Assembly: GCA_003216835.1 (NCBI GenBank)
Contig: QCIF01000002.1
Location: forward strand, 62,001 to 126,000
Reading direction: 5' to 3'
DNA: 64,000 nt
From: Prochlorococcus sp. AG-402-K10
GTDB taxonomy: Bacteria; Cyanobacteriota; Cyanobacteriia; PCC-6307; Cyanobiaceae
Within the stretch, counting starts at the first letter, position 1. Every line of letters starts with the position of its first letter. The notes under the pieces are model-generated. The model worked only from the letters and a program-made list of their open reading frames with translations. It was not told the DNA's origin and made no database searches. Position numbers and translations under genes: made by a program. Below, piece after piece: positions 28,461 through 37,812 of this stretch.

Positions 28461-29366
28461 TTATGATTTAAAAAACTGATCGACCCATTCATTTGAAGAA
28501 CAAATTACTTCTTTTTTTGTGAAACTCATTGCAATATTTTTTTCTTTGTAAGCAACTTCACCTATAAAAACAGGCCAAATAATATCTTGTCCTAGATATC
28601 GCAGAGTATTACCTTCAATATCTAGGAATAACGGATCTCCTTTTTTAGTTAGTTTCCAATCTTTATTCATTCTTTCAGGATGAATTAAACCATTAATATC
28701 GCCATTTTTTGTTCTTGGATAATCAATACTTCCTTGATGAACATGAACAATTAATGTCTTTGGGAGTGCTATAAGATTATTTTTTAACTTGTTTATCTCT
28801 TCTCTTAAACTACTAATAATTATTAAAAATCTATTTATAATTTTTGAATCATAATAATTTTGAGCAACTGGACCTATTTCAAGTACCAATCCACATGGCC
28901 ATGCCTCAACAAGAAATCCTGTTTGTCTTTTATCCTGTTCATGTAAATAAATAGGCAATCCAAATTTATTCTGTAGTAATGAAGCCAAACAAAAATCTTT
29001 TATTCTTCTTCCATATATAACAATGCTTGTTCCCATATTTGAGGTAGTAGTGTGCAAATCAATGGCTATTTGACAGGGGTCTTCACCATTTATTCCATAT
29101 CTTTGAACTAAGAAATTAGCCCTGTTAATTTCATAATTATTTTTATTGTTATTAATATTTTGATTATTAGAATTAAATGATCTATTTAAATCCGAGTCAA
29201 TGTATCTTGAACCTTTTTCATAAGCGAGAGGATTGCCTATGATGTACTTATATTCAATATCTTTATCAAAATTATTTTGTTCTTTCTTAAGTTGATTAAA
29301 AGCCCAAATAGGATTGATTTCATTACCATGAGTGCCAGCAACAATAAGTATTTTTTTAATAGTCAT
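28461..29366 (-). CDS. Aspartoacylase-like zinc hydrolase (AspA/AstE family)
   Basis: 301 residues from ATG 29366 (a TTG seven codons upstream is also in frame). The zinc site is built from GTHGNE (His13, Glu16) and IDLHTTTSNMG (His105). The substrate Arg lies in SDLNRSF (Arg62), and the catalytic Glu in VLEIGPVAQ (about 164). This is the succinylglutamate desuccinylase/aspartoacylase family, annotated as aspartoacylase in cyanobacteria. It would deacylate N-acetyl-amino acids; the physiological substrate in Prochlorococcus is unknown. It is divergent from the GST-like gene by 25 bp. Confidence 0.8.
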   Translation of the reverse strand: MTIKKILIVAGTHGNEINPIWAFNQLKKEQNNFDKDIEYKYIIGNPLAYEKGSRYIDSDLNRSFNSNNQNINNNKNNYEINRANFLVQRYGINGEDPCQIAIDLHTTTSNMGTSIVIYGRRIKDFCLASLLQNKFGLPIYLHEQDKRQTGFLVEAWPCGLVLEIGPVAQNYYDSKIINRFLIIISSLREEINKLKNNLIALPKTLIVHVHQGSIDYPRTKNGDINGLIHPERMNKDWKLTKKGDPLFLDIEGNTLRYLGQDIIWPVFIGEVAYKEKNIAMSFTKKEVICSSNEWVDQFFKS

Positions 29367-29391
29367 TTGTTTTCTCTCATAAAACAAGTTT

Positions 29392-30336
29392 ATGCAAAAT
29401 AAATACCTTATTAAGATTTCCCAAAAATTCTGGTTTTGGTATTGGAGAAAACTAATGAATGGTTTTGCTCCATCTGATTCACAAGGAAATTATAAAAGAC
29501 CTAAAGGCATAAGACTTAATATCAACTACGATATTAATAAAGAAAATAGATCAATCTATTTACTAGTAGGAAAATCATGCCCATGGTGCCATCGAACTCT
29601 ACTCGTTTATAAAATACAAAATTTATTCCAACACATTAAAGTTATCTTTTTAAAACCTGATATTGAGCATGGTGAATGGGTATTTGAAAAAACATTTAAA
29701 GGATGCAATAGACTTGCTGAATTTTATAAAAAAGCTCATAAAAATAACCTTTTCAGAGCAACATTACCTCTATTAATTAGTTTTAAAAATAATGAAATCA
29801 ATGTTTTATCTAATGAGAGTTCAGATATTAGTCAATTTTTAAATGCAATAGAAAAAGAATCTATACCTCAATCAACAAATATCAAAAATTGTGATCAAGA
29901 AATATTAGATATAATTCACTACAACATTAACAATGGAGTTTATAAATGCGGATTTGCAAGAAACCAGGCATCCTATGAAAGAGCAAGTAAAAGTCTTTTT
30001 TCAGCCTTAAGCAAGATAGAATCCAAATTAAATCAAAATAAGAGTGGATGGATTTGTGGAAAGAATTTAACTTATGCAGATATTTACCTTTTCCCAACTC
30101 TTATAAGGTGGGAATTGGTTTATAGCAAACTTTTTAAATGCACTGAAAAAGATTTATTAGATTTCCAAAATATTTTTGAATGGAGATTAAAATTTTTCGC
30201 ATTTCCTAACGTGCATGAAACATGTTTTGAGAATGAATGGAAAGAAGACTATTACAAAGCTCTATTTCCCCTAAACCCTAATCAAATCTCACCAATTTTG
30301 CCATCACTAAAGGAAATAGTTAATATCCGTGGCTAG
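29392..30336 (+). CDS. Glutathione S-transferase-like protein
   Basis: 314 residues. A thioredoxin-like N-terminal domain carries the active-site SCPWCHRTLLVYK (Cys63, Cys66), and a longer all-alpha C-terminal domain has WICGKNLTYADIYLFPTLIRW. The CPWC motif and length resemble the Xi/omega class glutathionyl-hydroquinone reductases (YqjG/ECM4), which reduce glutathionyl-quinones, but the C-terminal region is less typical. It probably functions in quinone or thiol detoxification. ATG start at 29392. Confidence 0.7.
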   Translation: MQNKYLIKISQKFWFWYWRKLMNGFAPSDSQGNYKRPKGIRLNINYDINKENRSIYLLVGKSCPWCHRTLLVYKIQNLFQHIKVIFLKPDIEHGEWVFEKTFKGCNRLAEFYKKAHKNNLFRATLPLLISFKNNEINVLSNESSDISQFLNAIEKESIPQSTNIKNCDQEILDIIHYNINNGVYKCGFARNQASYERASKSLFSALSKIESKLNQNKSGWICGKNLTYADIYLFPTLIRWELVYSKLFKCTEKDLLDFQNIFEWRLKFFAFPNVHETCFENEWKEDYYKALFPLNPNQISPILPSLKEIVNIRG

Positions 30337-30468
30337 TCAAGTTCAATAAAATTATTAGCTGGCAAATATTATCATGTTGTAATGCACACTTATTTTATTC
30401 ATAGATAATGCAAATTCATTTGAAATTAACTATCTTATGTATGTCTACTAAAGTACGAAAGGCTTCAA

Positions 30469-30687
30469 ATGAAATCCATTGACGAACACATTCAAAAAGA
30501 TCAATCGGAAATAGAATCTGCTAAAGCAGAGGGCAATCTTCCAAAGGTCAGACATTTAACTGAAGAACTAAAGGAACTCGAGGAATATAAAGATCATCAT
30601 CCAGAGGATAAGCATGATCCAAACGCGTTGGAGTTATTCTGTGAGGCCAACCCTGACGAGCCTGAATGTTTAGTATATGACGATTAA
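30469..30687 (+). CDS. cp12: CP12, Calvin-cycle regulatory protein (C-terminal Cys pair only)
   Basis: 72 residues, very acidic and probably disordered. The C-terminal CP12 signature is complete: DPNALELFCEANPDEPECLVYDD-like, with Cys58 and Cys67 forming the redox-active loop that docks into GAPDH. The N-terminal Cys pair that binds phosphoribulokinase in canonical CP12 is absent; the first half contains no cysteine. CP12 bridges GAPDH and PRK in the dark to shut down carbon fixation. It has its own terminator and an upstream gap of 130 bp. Confidence 0.88.
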   Translation: MKSIDEHIQKDQSEIESAKAEGNLPKVRHLTEELKELEEYKDHHPEDKHDPNALELFCEANPDEPECLVYDD

Positions 30688-30703
30688 CAGAAAGATTGAT
30701 TAC

Positions 30704-30737
30704 TAAAAAAAAGGGCAATTAGATGCCCTTTTTTTAT
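30704..30737 (+). terminator. Rho-independent terminator of cp12
   Basis: AAAGGGCA-ATTAGA-TGCCCTTT forms an 8-bp stem (about 30712-30732) followed by a run of T. A preceding A-run of eight bases means it could also serve the convergent small gene at 30752. Confidence 0.88.
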
Positions 30738-30751
30738 GTTAAAAAACTATT

Positions 30752-30934
30752 TTAATAGTCCCTATTAAAATCAGATGGGCTTCCAGTTAGAGAACATACA
30801 ACAGACTCTTCATTTTTCATCTCTTTTACTTCAACTATAGGTCTTCCTCTTTCCTTCAAGACTTCAATATCATTAATGGTTTGACATCTGGCTATTAATT
30901 GTCCTTCTTGATCAAAACAACTGTAGAAATTCAT
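30752..30934 (-). CDS. Small conserved-looking protein, unknown function
   Basis: 60 residues starting MNFYSCFDQEGQLIARCQTI, with GRPIVEVKEMKNEESVVC and three cysteines in total (Cys6, Cys17, Cys47). There is no signal peptide or membrane span. ATG start, normal codon use, and its own gap from obg support a gene. I do not recognise the family. Confidence 0.6.
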   Translation of the reverse strand: MNFYSCFDQEGQLIARCQTINDIEVLKERGRPIVEVKEMKNEESVVCSLTGSPSDFNRDY

Positions 30935-31022
30935 ATTTCAAGTAAAAGCATTATCTTATTTATGGCTAATTTTCTCAATTAAATCAAGTCTATTAATTAA
31001 AAAAATCAAATATATAAAAAAG

Positions 31023-32006
31023 TTAAATCCTATGCCAGACCTCAGAAAGTAATGAAGATAAACCTTTTTGCAAAGATGAAGAAATAACTAAAACTTTTTT
31101 TTGGGATATATTTTCTAATTTTTGTGTGATGATTTTCAGATAATTTTCATCTACAAGCTCCATTTTATTAAGTACGACTATTCTCTCTTTATCCAAAAGG
31201 CCTCTCCCATATTGTTTTAATTCTTGCTCAATTATTTCAAAATCATTAATAGGATTTTCTGCTATTGAGTCAATCATATGTATAAGTATCTTAGTTCTTT
31301 GTATATGCCTTAAAAAATCATGTCCTAATCCCACCCCATCAGCTGCTCCTGATATTAATCCTGGTATATCAGCGAAAAGGCATCCGTTACCATCTGACTT
31401 TCTTACGACACCTAAATTTGGTATTAAAGTTGTAAAAGGATAGTTTGCAATTTTAGGTCGGGCAGATGAGAGAACAGAAATCAAGGTACTTTTACCTGCA
31501 TTTGGCAAACCTATAATACCTACCTCAGCAAGAAGTTTTAATTCTAATTGAACCTCCCAAATCTCTCCATCTTTACCTTCAGTAAAAGATTCTGGGGCTC
31601 GATTTTGGTTACTCAAATAGTAAGCATTACCATGTCCACCTCTACCTCCATAGGCAACAGTTAAGCTCTGCTTATCCTTAGTTAAATCTCCTAAAATAAT
31701 TCCCGTATTAGCATCTCTAATTTCAGTACCGCATGGGACTTTAAGTATTGTATCTTCGCCTGCGGCTCCAGATCTTTTGTTAGGGCCGCCTTTACAACCA
31801 TCTTTTGCAAATATTTCCCTTTTGAATTTAAAATCTAAAAGTGTTTGAAGATTACTATCGGCGATTAATATAATTGAACCACCTTTACCGCCATTCCCTC
31901 CTGAGGGGCCACCAGCTGGTACAAATTTTTCTCTTCTAAATGAAACGATTCCATTACCGCCCTTACCAGCTTTAAGAATAATTTTTGCTTGATCAATAAA
32001 TTGCAC
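31023..32006 (-). CDS. obg: Obg/CgtA GTPase
   Basis: 327 residues. The Gly-rich Obg fold (1-158) has repeated GGNGG and GGRGGHGN loops. The GTPase domain then has the P-loop GLPNAGKST, the G2/switch [21 protein letters not shown] for G3, and NKMEL for G4. There is no C-terminal OCT domain, as in many cyanobacteria. Obg takes part in 50S ribosome assembly and stress response. It is immediately downstream of mutS2, with a 40-bp gap. Confidence 0.95.
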   Translation of the reverse strand: MQFIDQAKIILKAGKGGNGIVSFRREKFVPAGGPSGGNGGKGGSIILIADSNLQTLLDFKFKREIFAKDGCKGGPNKRSGAAGEDTILKVPCGTEIRDANTGIILGDLTKDKQSLTVAYGGRGGHGNAYYLSNQNRAPESFTEGKDGEIWEVQLELKLLAEVGIIGLPNAGKSTLISVLSSARPKIANYPFTTLIPNLGVVRKSDGNGCLFADIPGLISGAADGVGLGHDFLRHIQRTKILIHMIDSIAENPINDFEIIEQELKQYGRGLLDKERIVVLNKMELVDENYLKIITQKLENISQKKVLVISSSLQKGLSSLLSEVWHRI

Positions 32007-32046
32007 TTAAAAACGTTATGAATAGTTTTTCTAAATAATTTAAATT

Positions 32047-34458
32047 TTATTTTATCCAAGCAATACTGCAACCTGGTCCACCCTCATTGGTGGCTGCATC
32101 TTCTACTTTATCGACATAACTCAATCCTGATAACCATGTTCTTAATCCTTTTTTTAACTTGCCAGTTCCAATTCCATGAACAATCCATAGCGGACCATAA
32201 AACTTTCTCATTTTATCCTCGATAATAACTTCTGCTTCATGTACTCTTAATCCCCTTACATCAATTGTATTCTTACTAGTTCTAATCTTTGAAAAAGAAA
32301 AATCTTCTCTTGAAGAGTTAATTTCAATTTTAGAGTTTTTTAAATTTGGTTTTTCTCCATTAATACCTTCAAATTCATTTAAAGTTAATGTGCTTCGAAA
32401 TGAACCACATGCAACCTCAAAAAATTCACCTTTTTTGTCTAAACCTGTTATTTGTCCAATACTATTTAAACTTTTGATTTTTATGAAATCACCAACCTGA
32501 GGATTCCATGAGATTGACTTCTCAATATTTTTGTGACTGAAATGTTCTTGCTCAATTTGTTTTAACCTATTTCCAATCAACCTAGAATCATCGCCATCAG
32601 CATTCTGATCTCTTAACTTTTTAATCAAATTGATAACCTCTTTTTTAGCCGATATAATATGTTTTGATAATTTATACCTTTCATTTTCCTGAATTTTTTG
32701 AGCATTAAGTTTTTGAAATTCGTAATTTTCCTTCAATTGATCATGTAATATTTCGGTTCTAGCAATAAGTTCAGCCGCAGCTTCTGCAGATTTTTGTTGT
32801 TTAATCTTCTCTTCTTCTAATCCCTTAATAATATTATTGATGTTTTCAACTTCTTTTGGTTTTAAATAATTTGCAGCTTCATTTAGTATTTTTTCATCCA
32901 GACCAATTCTCTTAGAGATTGACAAAGCATTACTCCTTCCAGGGATACCCCAATTGAGAATATATCTAGGCTTAAAAGATTCTTCATCAAAGGCAACTGA
33001 AACGTTTTCGAACCTTGGATCACTATATTTTAATGCCTTAATATCTCCATAATGAGTAGTAGCTAAAGTAATATCAGATTTATCGGCAAATTCTTTCAAC
33101 AAAGCAATAGCGAGAGCTGAACCCTCCAGAGGATCAGTCCCGGATCCAATTTCATCTAGTAACACAATTGATAATCCATTCTTATGATCAAGAGATTCCA
33201 AAATTTTTTTAATACGTGAAATATGTCCACTAAAAGTAGATAAATTTTCTTCTAAGGATTGATCATCACCAATATCAACAAATATATTTGGGCAAAAAGG
33301 TATTGTAGGATTATTTTTTGAGGGGATAAATAATCCTGCTCTGGCCATTAACAAAGCCAAACCTAGACCTTTTAAAGCGGCAGTTTTACCTCCAGTATTA
33401 GGTCCAGTAATAGCCACAACTTTTATATTTCTAGTTATATGAAAATCAACAGCTACAGGGACAGATGCTCCTTTTTTTTTATTTTCCCAAATCAATAACG
33501 GATGAGAAAAACCTATTAAAGAAACTATTGGATTTTTTTCAAAAATAGGGATTTTACCTCCAATCCATTTCGAATATCTTGCACGAGTTAAAGCGTTCTC
33601 TAATCGCAACAAAATCCCTGCCATCGCAACGAGATTATCACTATTATCGCCAATTATTTGAGACCATTTTTGTAGTAATTTAAATTCTTCTCCGGTAACC
33701 ATTGCCTCTAATGAAGCAATTTTATTACCTTTGGATACTACATTCTCTGGTTCAAAATATATTGTATTTCCCGAAGATGAAGAATCATGAATTATTCCTT
33801 TAAATTTGTCTACAAATTGGACCTTTATAGCTAAAACTGGTCTACCAAATCTATCCCCAATAGTAGTATCTTGAATAAAAGATAAATTTCTTTGAATAAA
33901 TTTATCTATTAATATTTTTCTTTCTAATTTCTTAGATAATACTTCTCTTCTAAGATCAGCTAATTTATTACTAGCTCTATCTGAGATTCTCCCGTTAGAC
34001 TCAATCCCATTTTTTAAAATCTTTTCAATATTGCTATTCTCGCTTAAATTTTTTGTAAATGATGAAATAAAAGGCCTTTTTTCAAAATCTAGTAAGATTG
34101 TCTTTAATTTCCTAGCCACAGAAATTGTTTCTGCTATTTCTAACAAGTCAGAAGAACCAATAACTCCTCCCTTAGAGCAAATTTCAATATTTCTAGTAAT
34201 ATCAAATACCCCAGAAAAACTAATAGATTTTTCTAATTGATTTTCTAAATCATTAATTTCAATAGTCTCATTTAATAATCTTTTAGAAACTTCGAATTCT
34301 GATGGGATATCAAAACCTAGAATTGCTCTTTTACCCATTTTTGTAGAAGCAAATGAAGATAAATGAGTTTTTAAAGTATCCCACTCCAAAAGGTTTATAG
34401 ATTCATCTGATATAGATCTATTTAGATTTAAATATTTTGGATGATTGTTCTCTTGCAT
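32047..34458 (-). CDS. mutS2: MutS2 ATPase/endonuclease
   Basis: 803 residues. The core lacks the mismatch-recognition domain of MutS1. The ATPase has GPNTGGKTAALKGLG (Walker A) and LLDEIGSGTDPLEGSAL (Walker B). A long coiled-coil region (about 510-620) follows, and a C-terminal Smr nuclease domain has IDVRGLRVHEAEVIIE and IVHGIGTGKLKKGLR. MutS2 suppresses homologous recombination and, in Bacillus, acts on collided ribosomes. The C-terminus ends near obg on the same strand. Confidence 0.94.
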   Translation of the reverse strand: MQENNHPKYLNLNRSISDESINLLEWDTLKTHLSSFASTKMGKRAILGFDIPSEFEVSKRLLNETIEINDLENQLEKSISFSGVFDITRNIEICSKGGVIGSSDLLEIAETISVARKLKTILLDFEKRPFISSFTKNLSENSNIEKILKNGIESNGRISDRASNKLADLRREVLSKKLERKILIDKFIQRNLSFIQDTTIGDRFGRPVLAIKVQFVDKFKGIIHDSSSSGNTIYFEPENVVSKGNKIASLEAMVTGEEFKLLQKWSQIIGDNSDNLVAMAGILLRLENALTRARYSKWIGGKIPIFEKNPIVSLIGFSHPLLIWENKKKGASVPVAVDFHITRNIKVVAITGPNTGGKTAALKGLGLALLMARAGLFIPSKNNPTIPFCPNIFVDIGDDQSLEENLSTFSGHISRIKKILESLDHKNGLSIVLLDEIGSGTDPLEGSALAIALLKEFADKSDITLATTHYGDIKALKYSDPRFENVSVAFDEESFKPRYILNWGIPGRSNALSISKRIGLDEKILNEAANYLKPKEVENINNIIKGLEEEKIKQQKSAEAAAELIARTEILHDQLKENYEFQKLNAQKIQENERYKLSKHIISAKKEVINLIKKLRDQNADGDDSRLIGNRLKQIEQEHFSHKNIEKSISWNPQVGDFIKIKSLNSIGQITGLDKKGEFFEVACGSFRSTLTLNEFEGINGEKPNLKNSKIEINSSREDFSFSKIRTSKNTIDVRGLRVHEAEVIIEDKMRKFYGPLWIVHGIGTGKLKKGLRTWLSGLSYVDKVEDAATNEGGPGCSIAWIK

Positions 34459-34473
34459 GTTAAAGAAAAATAA

Positions 34474-34866
34474 TCAAACATTCGATTGAATTCCACCAGG
34501 AGGAACATAAAGCATCTCAAGCCAATTCCCTTCTGTATCTTGCATGTAAAAAGACGCAGTTCCATCTCGATGTTCATGGACTGGGCCAACTTTCACGCCA
34601 GATTCTTTTAAAGTATTTTGAATATTAAAAACTTCTTCTTTTTCTTCAAAATGAAAAGCAAAATGAGGTCCTGCAGCTTTATAGCTAGGAGCTAACAGAG
34701 CAAGTCCGTCTTTCCCTTTACCAGCCTCTAAATAACACCAATCTTTATCATCCCAAATCAAGGACATACCTAAGCTCAAGTAAAAAGATTTAGCCCTTTC
34801 GAGATTTTCGACTCTAAGTGCAATGTGTCCAATTCTTTGAACTCCTTTTGATCCGCTTAAAAACAA
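34474..34866 (-). CDS. Glyoxalase/VOC-fold protein
   Basis: 130 residues, a single vicinal-oxygen-chelate unit: GVQRIGHIALRVENLERAKSFY begins the first beta-alpha-beta-beta-beta module, and TASFYMQDTEGNWLEMLYVPP ends the second. The metal-ligand His and the terminal Glu are present. Glyoxalase I or a ring-cleavage-like role is possible, but the substrate is unknown. Start codon TTG at 34866 is the only one near the N-terminus. It lies between mutS2 and hemB on the same strand. Confidence 0.7.
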   Translation of the reverse strand: MFLSGSKGVQRIGHIALRVENLERAKSFYLSLGMSLIWDDKDWCYLEAGKGKDGLALLAPSYKAAGPHFAFHFEEKEEVFNIQNTLKESGVKVGPVHEHRDGTASFYMQDTEGNWLEMLYVPPGGIQSNV

Positions 34867-34924
34867 AACAAAAACTGTAAGTATTTACCCAAGAATAAAC
34901 CAAAAATTTATTATTAATGAGTTT

Positions 34925-35926
34925 TTAACTTTCCTTCAACCATTTAGATGCATCACAAGCATGATAAGTAAGTATTAATTTTGCTCCTGCTCTTTTGAAA
35001 CTAAGCAACGTTTCTAAAACGATGTCCTTCTCATTAATCCAATTCCGCATAGCAGCTGACTTAACCATAGAATACTCGCCACTAACGTTATAAGCAGCTA
35101 TGGGTTTATTTGAAAAAGTGCTGAGTCTATAAACTATGTCCAAATAAGAAATCCCTGGTTTAACCATCAAAATATCAGCCCCTTCATATTGATCTAAGGC
35201 AGATTCAATTAAAGCTTCCTTTGAATTGGCAGGGTCCATTTGATAAGTAGACTTATTGTCTGGAATTATTTTCTTACTATTTTCTTTAGGAGCCGAATCT
35301 AAGGCAGTTCTAAAAGGACCATAATATGCAGATGAAAATTTTGCAGTGTAACTAATTATACCTACATCACTAAATCCTTCGCTATCAAGAGCTGTTCTTA
35401 TAGCGCCAACTCTTCCATCCATCATGTCACTTGGACCTATAAAATCTGCTCCTGCTCTTGCCTGAGTTAAGGCTTGTTTTTTTAAAATCTCAATAGTTTC
35501 ATCATTTAAAATTTTTCCATTTTCATCAACTAATCCATCATGTCCATCACATGAATAAGGATCCAAAGCAACATCTGTCATTATTGCCATTTCAGGAATT
35601 TCTTTTTTTAATATACGAATAGCATTAGGGATTAAACCTTTTTCATTAAAACACTCTGCCCCATCTTCCGTTTTTAGGCTCTCATCTATTTTTGGGAAAA
35701 GCACAATACATCTTATTCCTAATTCCCAAGCTCTAGTAACCTCTTTTATTAAACCATTCATATCCCATCTAAAAGTTCCTGGCATTGCCGAAATTTCTTG
35801 TTGGAAATTCTTTTCATGAATAAATAATGGATATATAAAATCCTCAGGATTCAGATGGTTTTCTCTTACCATCTCTCTAATAGCCTCTGTCCTTCTTAAT
35901 CTTCTGGGACGAATAATCAAATTCAT
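34925..35926 (-). CDS. hemB: Delta-aminolevulinic acid dehydratase
   Basis: 333 residues. The two Schiff-base lysines are in SYTAKFSSAYYGPF (Lys196) and DILMVKPGIS (Lys256). The metal loop DVALDPYSCDGHDGLV is of the plant/cyanobacterial Asp-rich type, with a single Cys instead of the Zn-binding Cys triad. The enzyme joins two aminolevulinates to porphobilinogen for heme, chlorophyll and cobalamin. It is divergent from the inorganic-carbon operon by 203 bp. Confidence 0.96.
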   Translation of the reverse strand: MNLIIRPRRLRRTEAIREMVRENHLNPEDFIYPLFIHEKNFQQEISAMPGTFRWDMNGLIKEVTRAWELGIRCIVLFPKIDESLKTEDGAECFNEKGLIPNAIRILKKEIPEMAIMTDVALDPYSCDGHDGLVDENGKILNDETIEILKKQALTQARAGADFIGPSDMMDGRVGAIRTALDSEGFSDVGIISYTAKFSSAYYGPFRTALDSAPKENSKKIIPDNKSTYQMDPANSKEALIESALDQYEGADILMVKPGISYLDIVYRLSTFSNKPIAAYNVSGEYSMVKSAAMRNWINEKDIVLETLLSFKRAGAKLILTYHACDASKWLKES

Positions 35927-36019
35927 ATGAATCTTTTTAAAATGAAATTAATGAATTATTTATCTAATACGATAGTCTCTTAACTTGCATATAAATTAAA
36001 GAGACCCCTTTTTTGTTAT

Positions 36020-36082
36020 GGAAAATTAACCTAATTTTCCGTACAGTTAATTCAAAGGTTACAAAAATATTTTGCGCAAAAT
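36020..36082. promoter_or_regulatory. Two palindromes upstream of the bicarbonate-uptake operon
   Basis: GGAAAATTA-ACC-TAATTTTCC (36020-36040) has perfect 9-bp arms, and ATTTTGCGCAAAAT (36069-36082) is a perfect 14-bp palindrome. Both lie 45-110 bp upstream of the SulP ATG in the gap shared with divergent hemB. The first could be an operator or, less likely, a terminator; no U-run follows. They may be binding sites for a LysR-type regulator of carbon uptake, which is inference. Confidence 0.4.
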
Positions 36083-36129
36083 TAATTTTTACACAAATTT
36101 ACGACATAAAGGGATAAAATATTTAGTTA

Positions 36130-37806
36130 ATGAATTTATTTAAAAGGAGAAGATCTTTGCAAATAATCAATGGCTTTCATCTCAAAAATATTAGAGGTGA
36201 TATTTTAGGTGGCATAACAGCTGCAGTAGTCGCTTTGCCCCTTGCACTTGCTTTTGGTAATGCTGCATTGGGGCCGGGAGGAGCAATCTATGGATTATAT
36301 GGTGCAGTAGTAGTCGGTTTTTTAGCTGCTTTATTTGGCGGTACACCTGCGCAAGTTAGCGGGCCAACTGGTCCAATGAGTGTTACTGTTGCCGGAGTAG
36401 TAGCAGGTTTGGCTGCAGTAGGAGTTCCTAGGGATTTGTCTGCAGGACAGATTTTACCTCTAGTAATGGCTGCAGTAGTAATTGGTGGTTTATTGCAAAT
36501 TGCGTTTGGAATTCTAAAGCTAGGAAAATATATCACTCTAGTCCCATATTCTGTTGTATCGGGATTCATGTCTGGTATTGGAGTCATAATCATTGCACTT
36601 CAAATTGGGCCATTACTAGGAATAAGCACAAGAGGAGGAGTAGTCGACTCTTTAACTACTGTTTTTTCAAATTTCCAACCTAATGGTGCTGCCATTGGAG
36701 TAGCTATAATGACTTTAGGAATAGTATTTCTAACACCTAGAACAATAACTCAGTGGGTTCCTTCTCCACTTTTAGCATTATTAATAGTAACTCCAATATC
36801 AATGTTCTTTGGTGGAACAATAGACAGAATTGGAGAAATTCCTAGAGGAGTTCCATCTTTAGATCTCCCTAGTTTTAACCAGTATTTTCCTATTATTTTC
36901 AAGGCAGGTCTTGTATTAGCAGTACTTGGAGCAATTGATTCTTTACTTACATCCTTAGTAGCAGACAATATTTCTCAAACAAAGCATAATTCTGATAGAG
37001 AGTTAATTGGACAGGGGATAGGAAATGCTGTAGCAGGTCTTTTTTCAGGCTTACCTGGAGCAGGCGCAACAATGAGAACTGTTATAAATGTCAAATCTGG
37101 CGGATCTACTCCTTTATCAGGAATGGTTCACTCAATAGTTTTACTAATAGTTTTAGTCGGTGCAGGACCATTAGCAGAACAAATACCCACAGCTCTTTTA
37201 GCAGGTATCCTTATCAAAGTTGGATTGGATATTATTGACTGGGGATTCTTACTAAGAGCACATAAATTATCTCTAAAAACTTCAGTTGTCATGTATGGTG
37301 TACTCCTAATGACTGTTTTTTGGGATTTGATCTGGGCAGTATTAGTTGGAGTATTTATTGCAAACATGCTGACTATTGATTCCATTACTGAAACTCAACT
37401 AGAAGGTATGGAAGAAGATAATCCTTTATTAACAGGTAATAATCAAGGACAAAATACATTACCCGCTGATGAAAAAGCTCTACTTGATAGATGCTCGGGA
37501 CAAGTAATGCTATTTAGACTAAAAGGGCCACTTAGTTTTGGTGCGGCAAAAGGTATCTCTGACAGAATGAACCTAGTAAGAAATTACAAAATTCTGATAT
37601 TAGATATTACTGATGTTCCAAGACTTGGAGTAACAGCAACACTTGCTATAGAGGACATGATGCAAGAAGCTAAAAATAACTCTAGGAAAGCATTTGTGGC
37701 TGGGGCTAATGAAAAAGTTAGAGAAAGGCTATCCAAGTTTGGCGTTGATGGAATCATTGAAACAAGAAAACAAGCTTTAGAAACAGCTTTAAATGAATTA
37801 GCTTAA
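36130..37806 (+). CDS. bicA: SulP-family transporter, probably Na+/bicarbonate BicA-type
   Basis: 558 residues. About 11-12 membrane spans include the SulP signature regions (GGITAAVVALPLALAFG, and SGPTGPMSVT). A C-terminal STAS domain runs from about 455 to 550 (MLFRLKGPLSFGAAK, ILDITDVPRLGVTATLAIED). SulP proteins carry sulfate or bicarbonate. Placement directly upstream of sbtA and sbtB favours bicarbonate, although substrate is not provable here. It is the first gene of a probable operon: 6-bp gap to sbtA. Confidence 0.85.
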   Translation: MNLFKRRRSLQIINGFHLKNIRGDILGGITAAVVALPLALAFGNAALGPGGAIYGLYGAVVVGFLAALFGGTPAQVSGPTGPMSVTVAGVVAGLAAVGVPRDLSAGQILPLVMAAVVIGGLLQIAFGILKLGKYITLVPYSVVSGFMSGIGVIIIALQIGPLLGISTRGGVVDSLTTVFSNFQPNGAAIGVAIMTLGIVFLTPRTITQWVPSPLLALLIVTPISMFFGGTIDRIGEIPRGVPSLDLPSFNQYFPIIFKAGLVLAVLGAIDSLLTSLVADNISQTKHNSDRELIGQGIGNAVAGLFSGLPGAGATMRTVINVKSGGSTPLSGMVHSIVLLIVLVGAGPLAEQIPTALLAGILIKVGLDIIDWGFLLRAHKLSLKTSVVMYGVLLMTVFWDLIWAVLVGVFIANMLTIDSITETQLEGMEEDNPLLTGNNQGQNTLPADEKALLDRCSGQVMLFRLKGPLSFGAAKGISDRMNLVRNYKILILDITDVPRLGVTATLAIEDMMQEAKNNSRKAFVAGANEKVRERLSKFGVDGIIETRKQALETALNELA

Positions 37807-37812
37807 TAATCT

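Noticed and set aside
36288-37385. Antisense frames inside the SulP transporter gene
   Set aside because: Overlap a clear membrane transporter on the other strand; translations are Thr/Pro/Ala-rich shadows.
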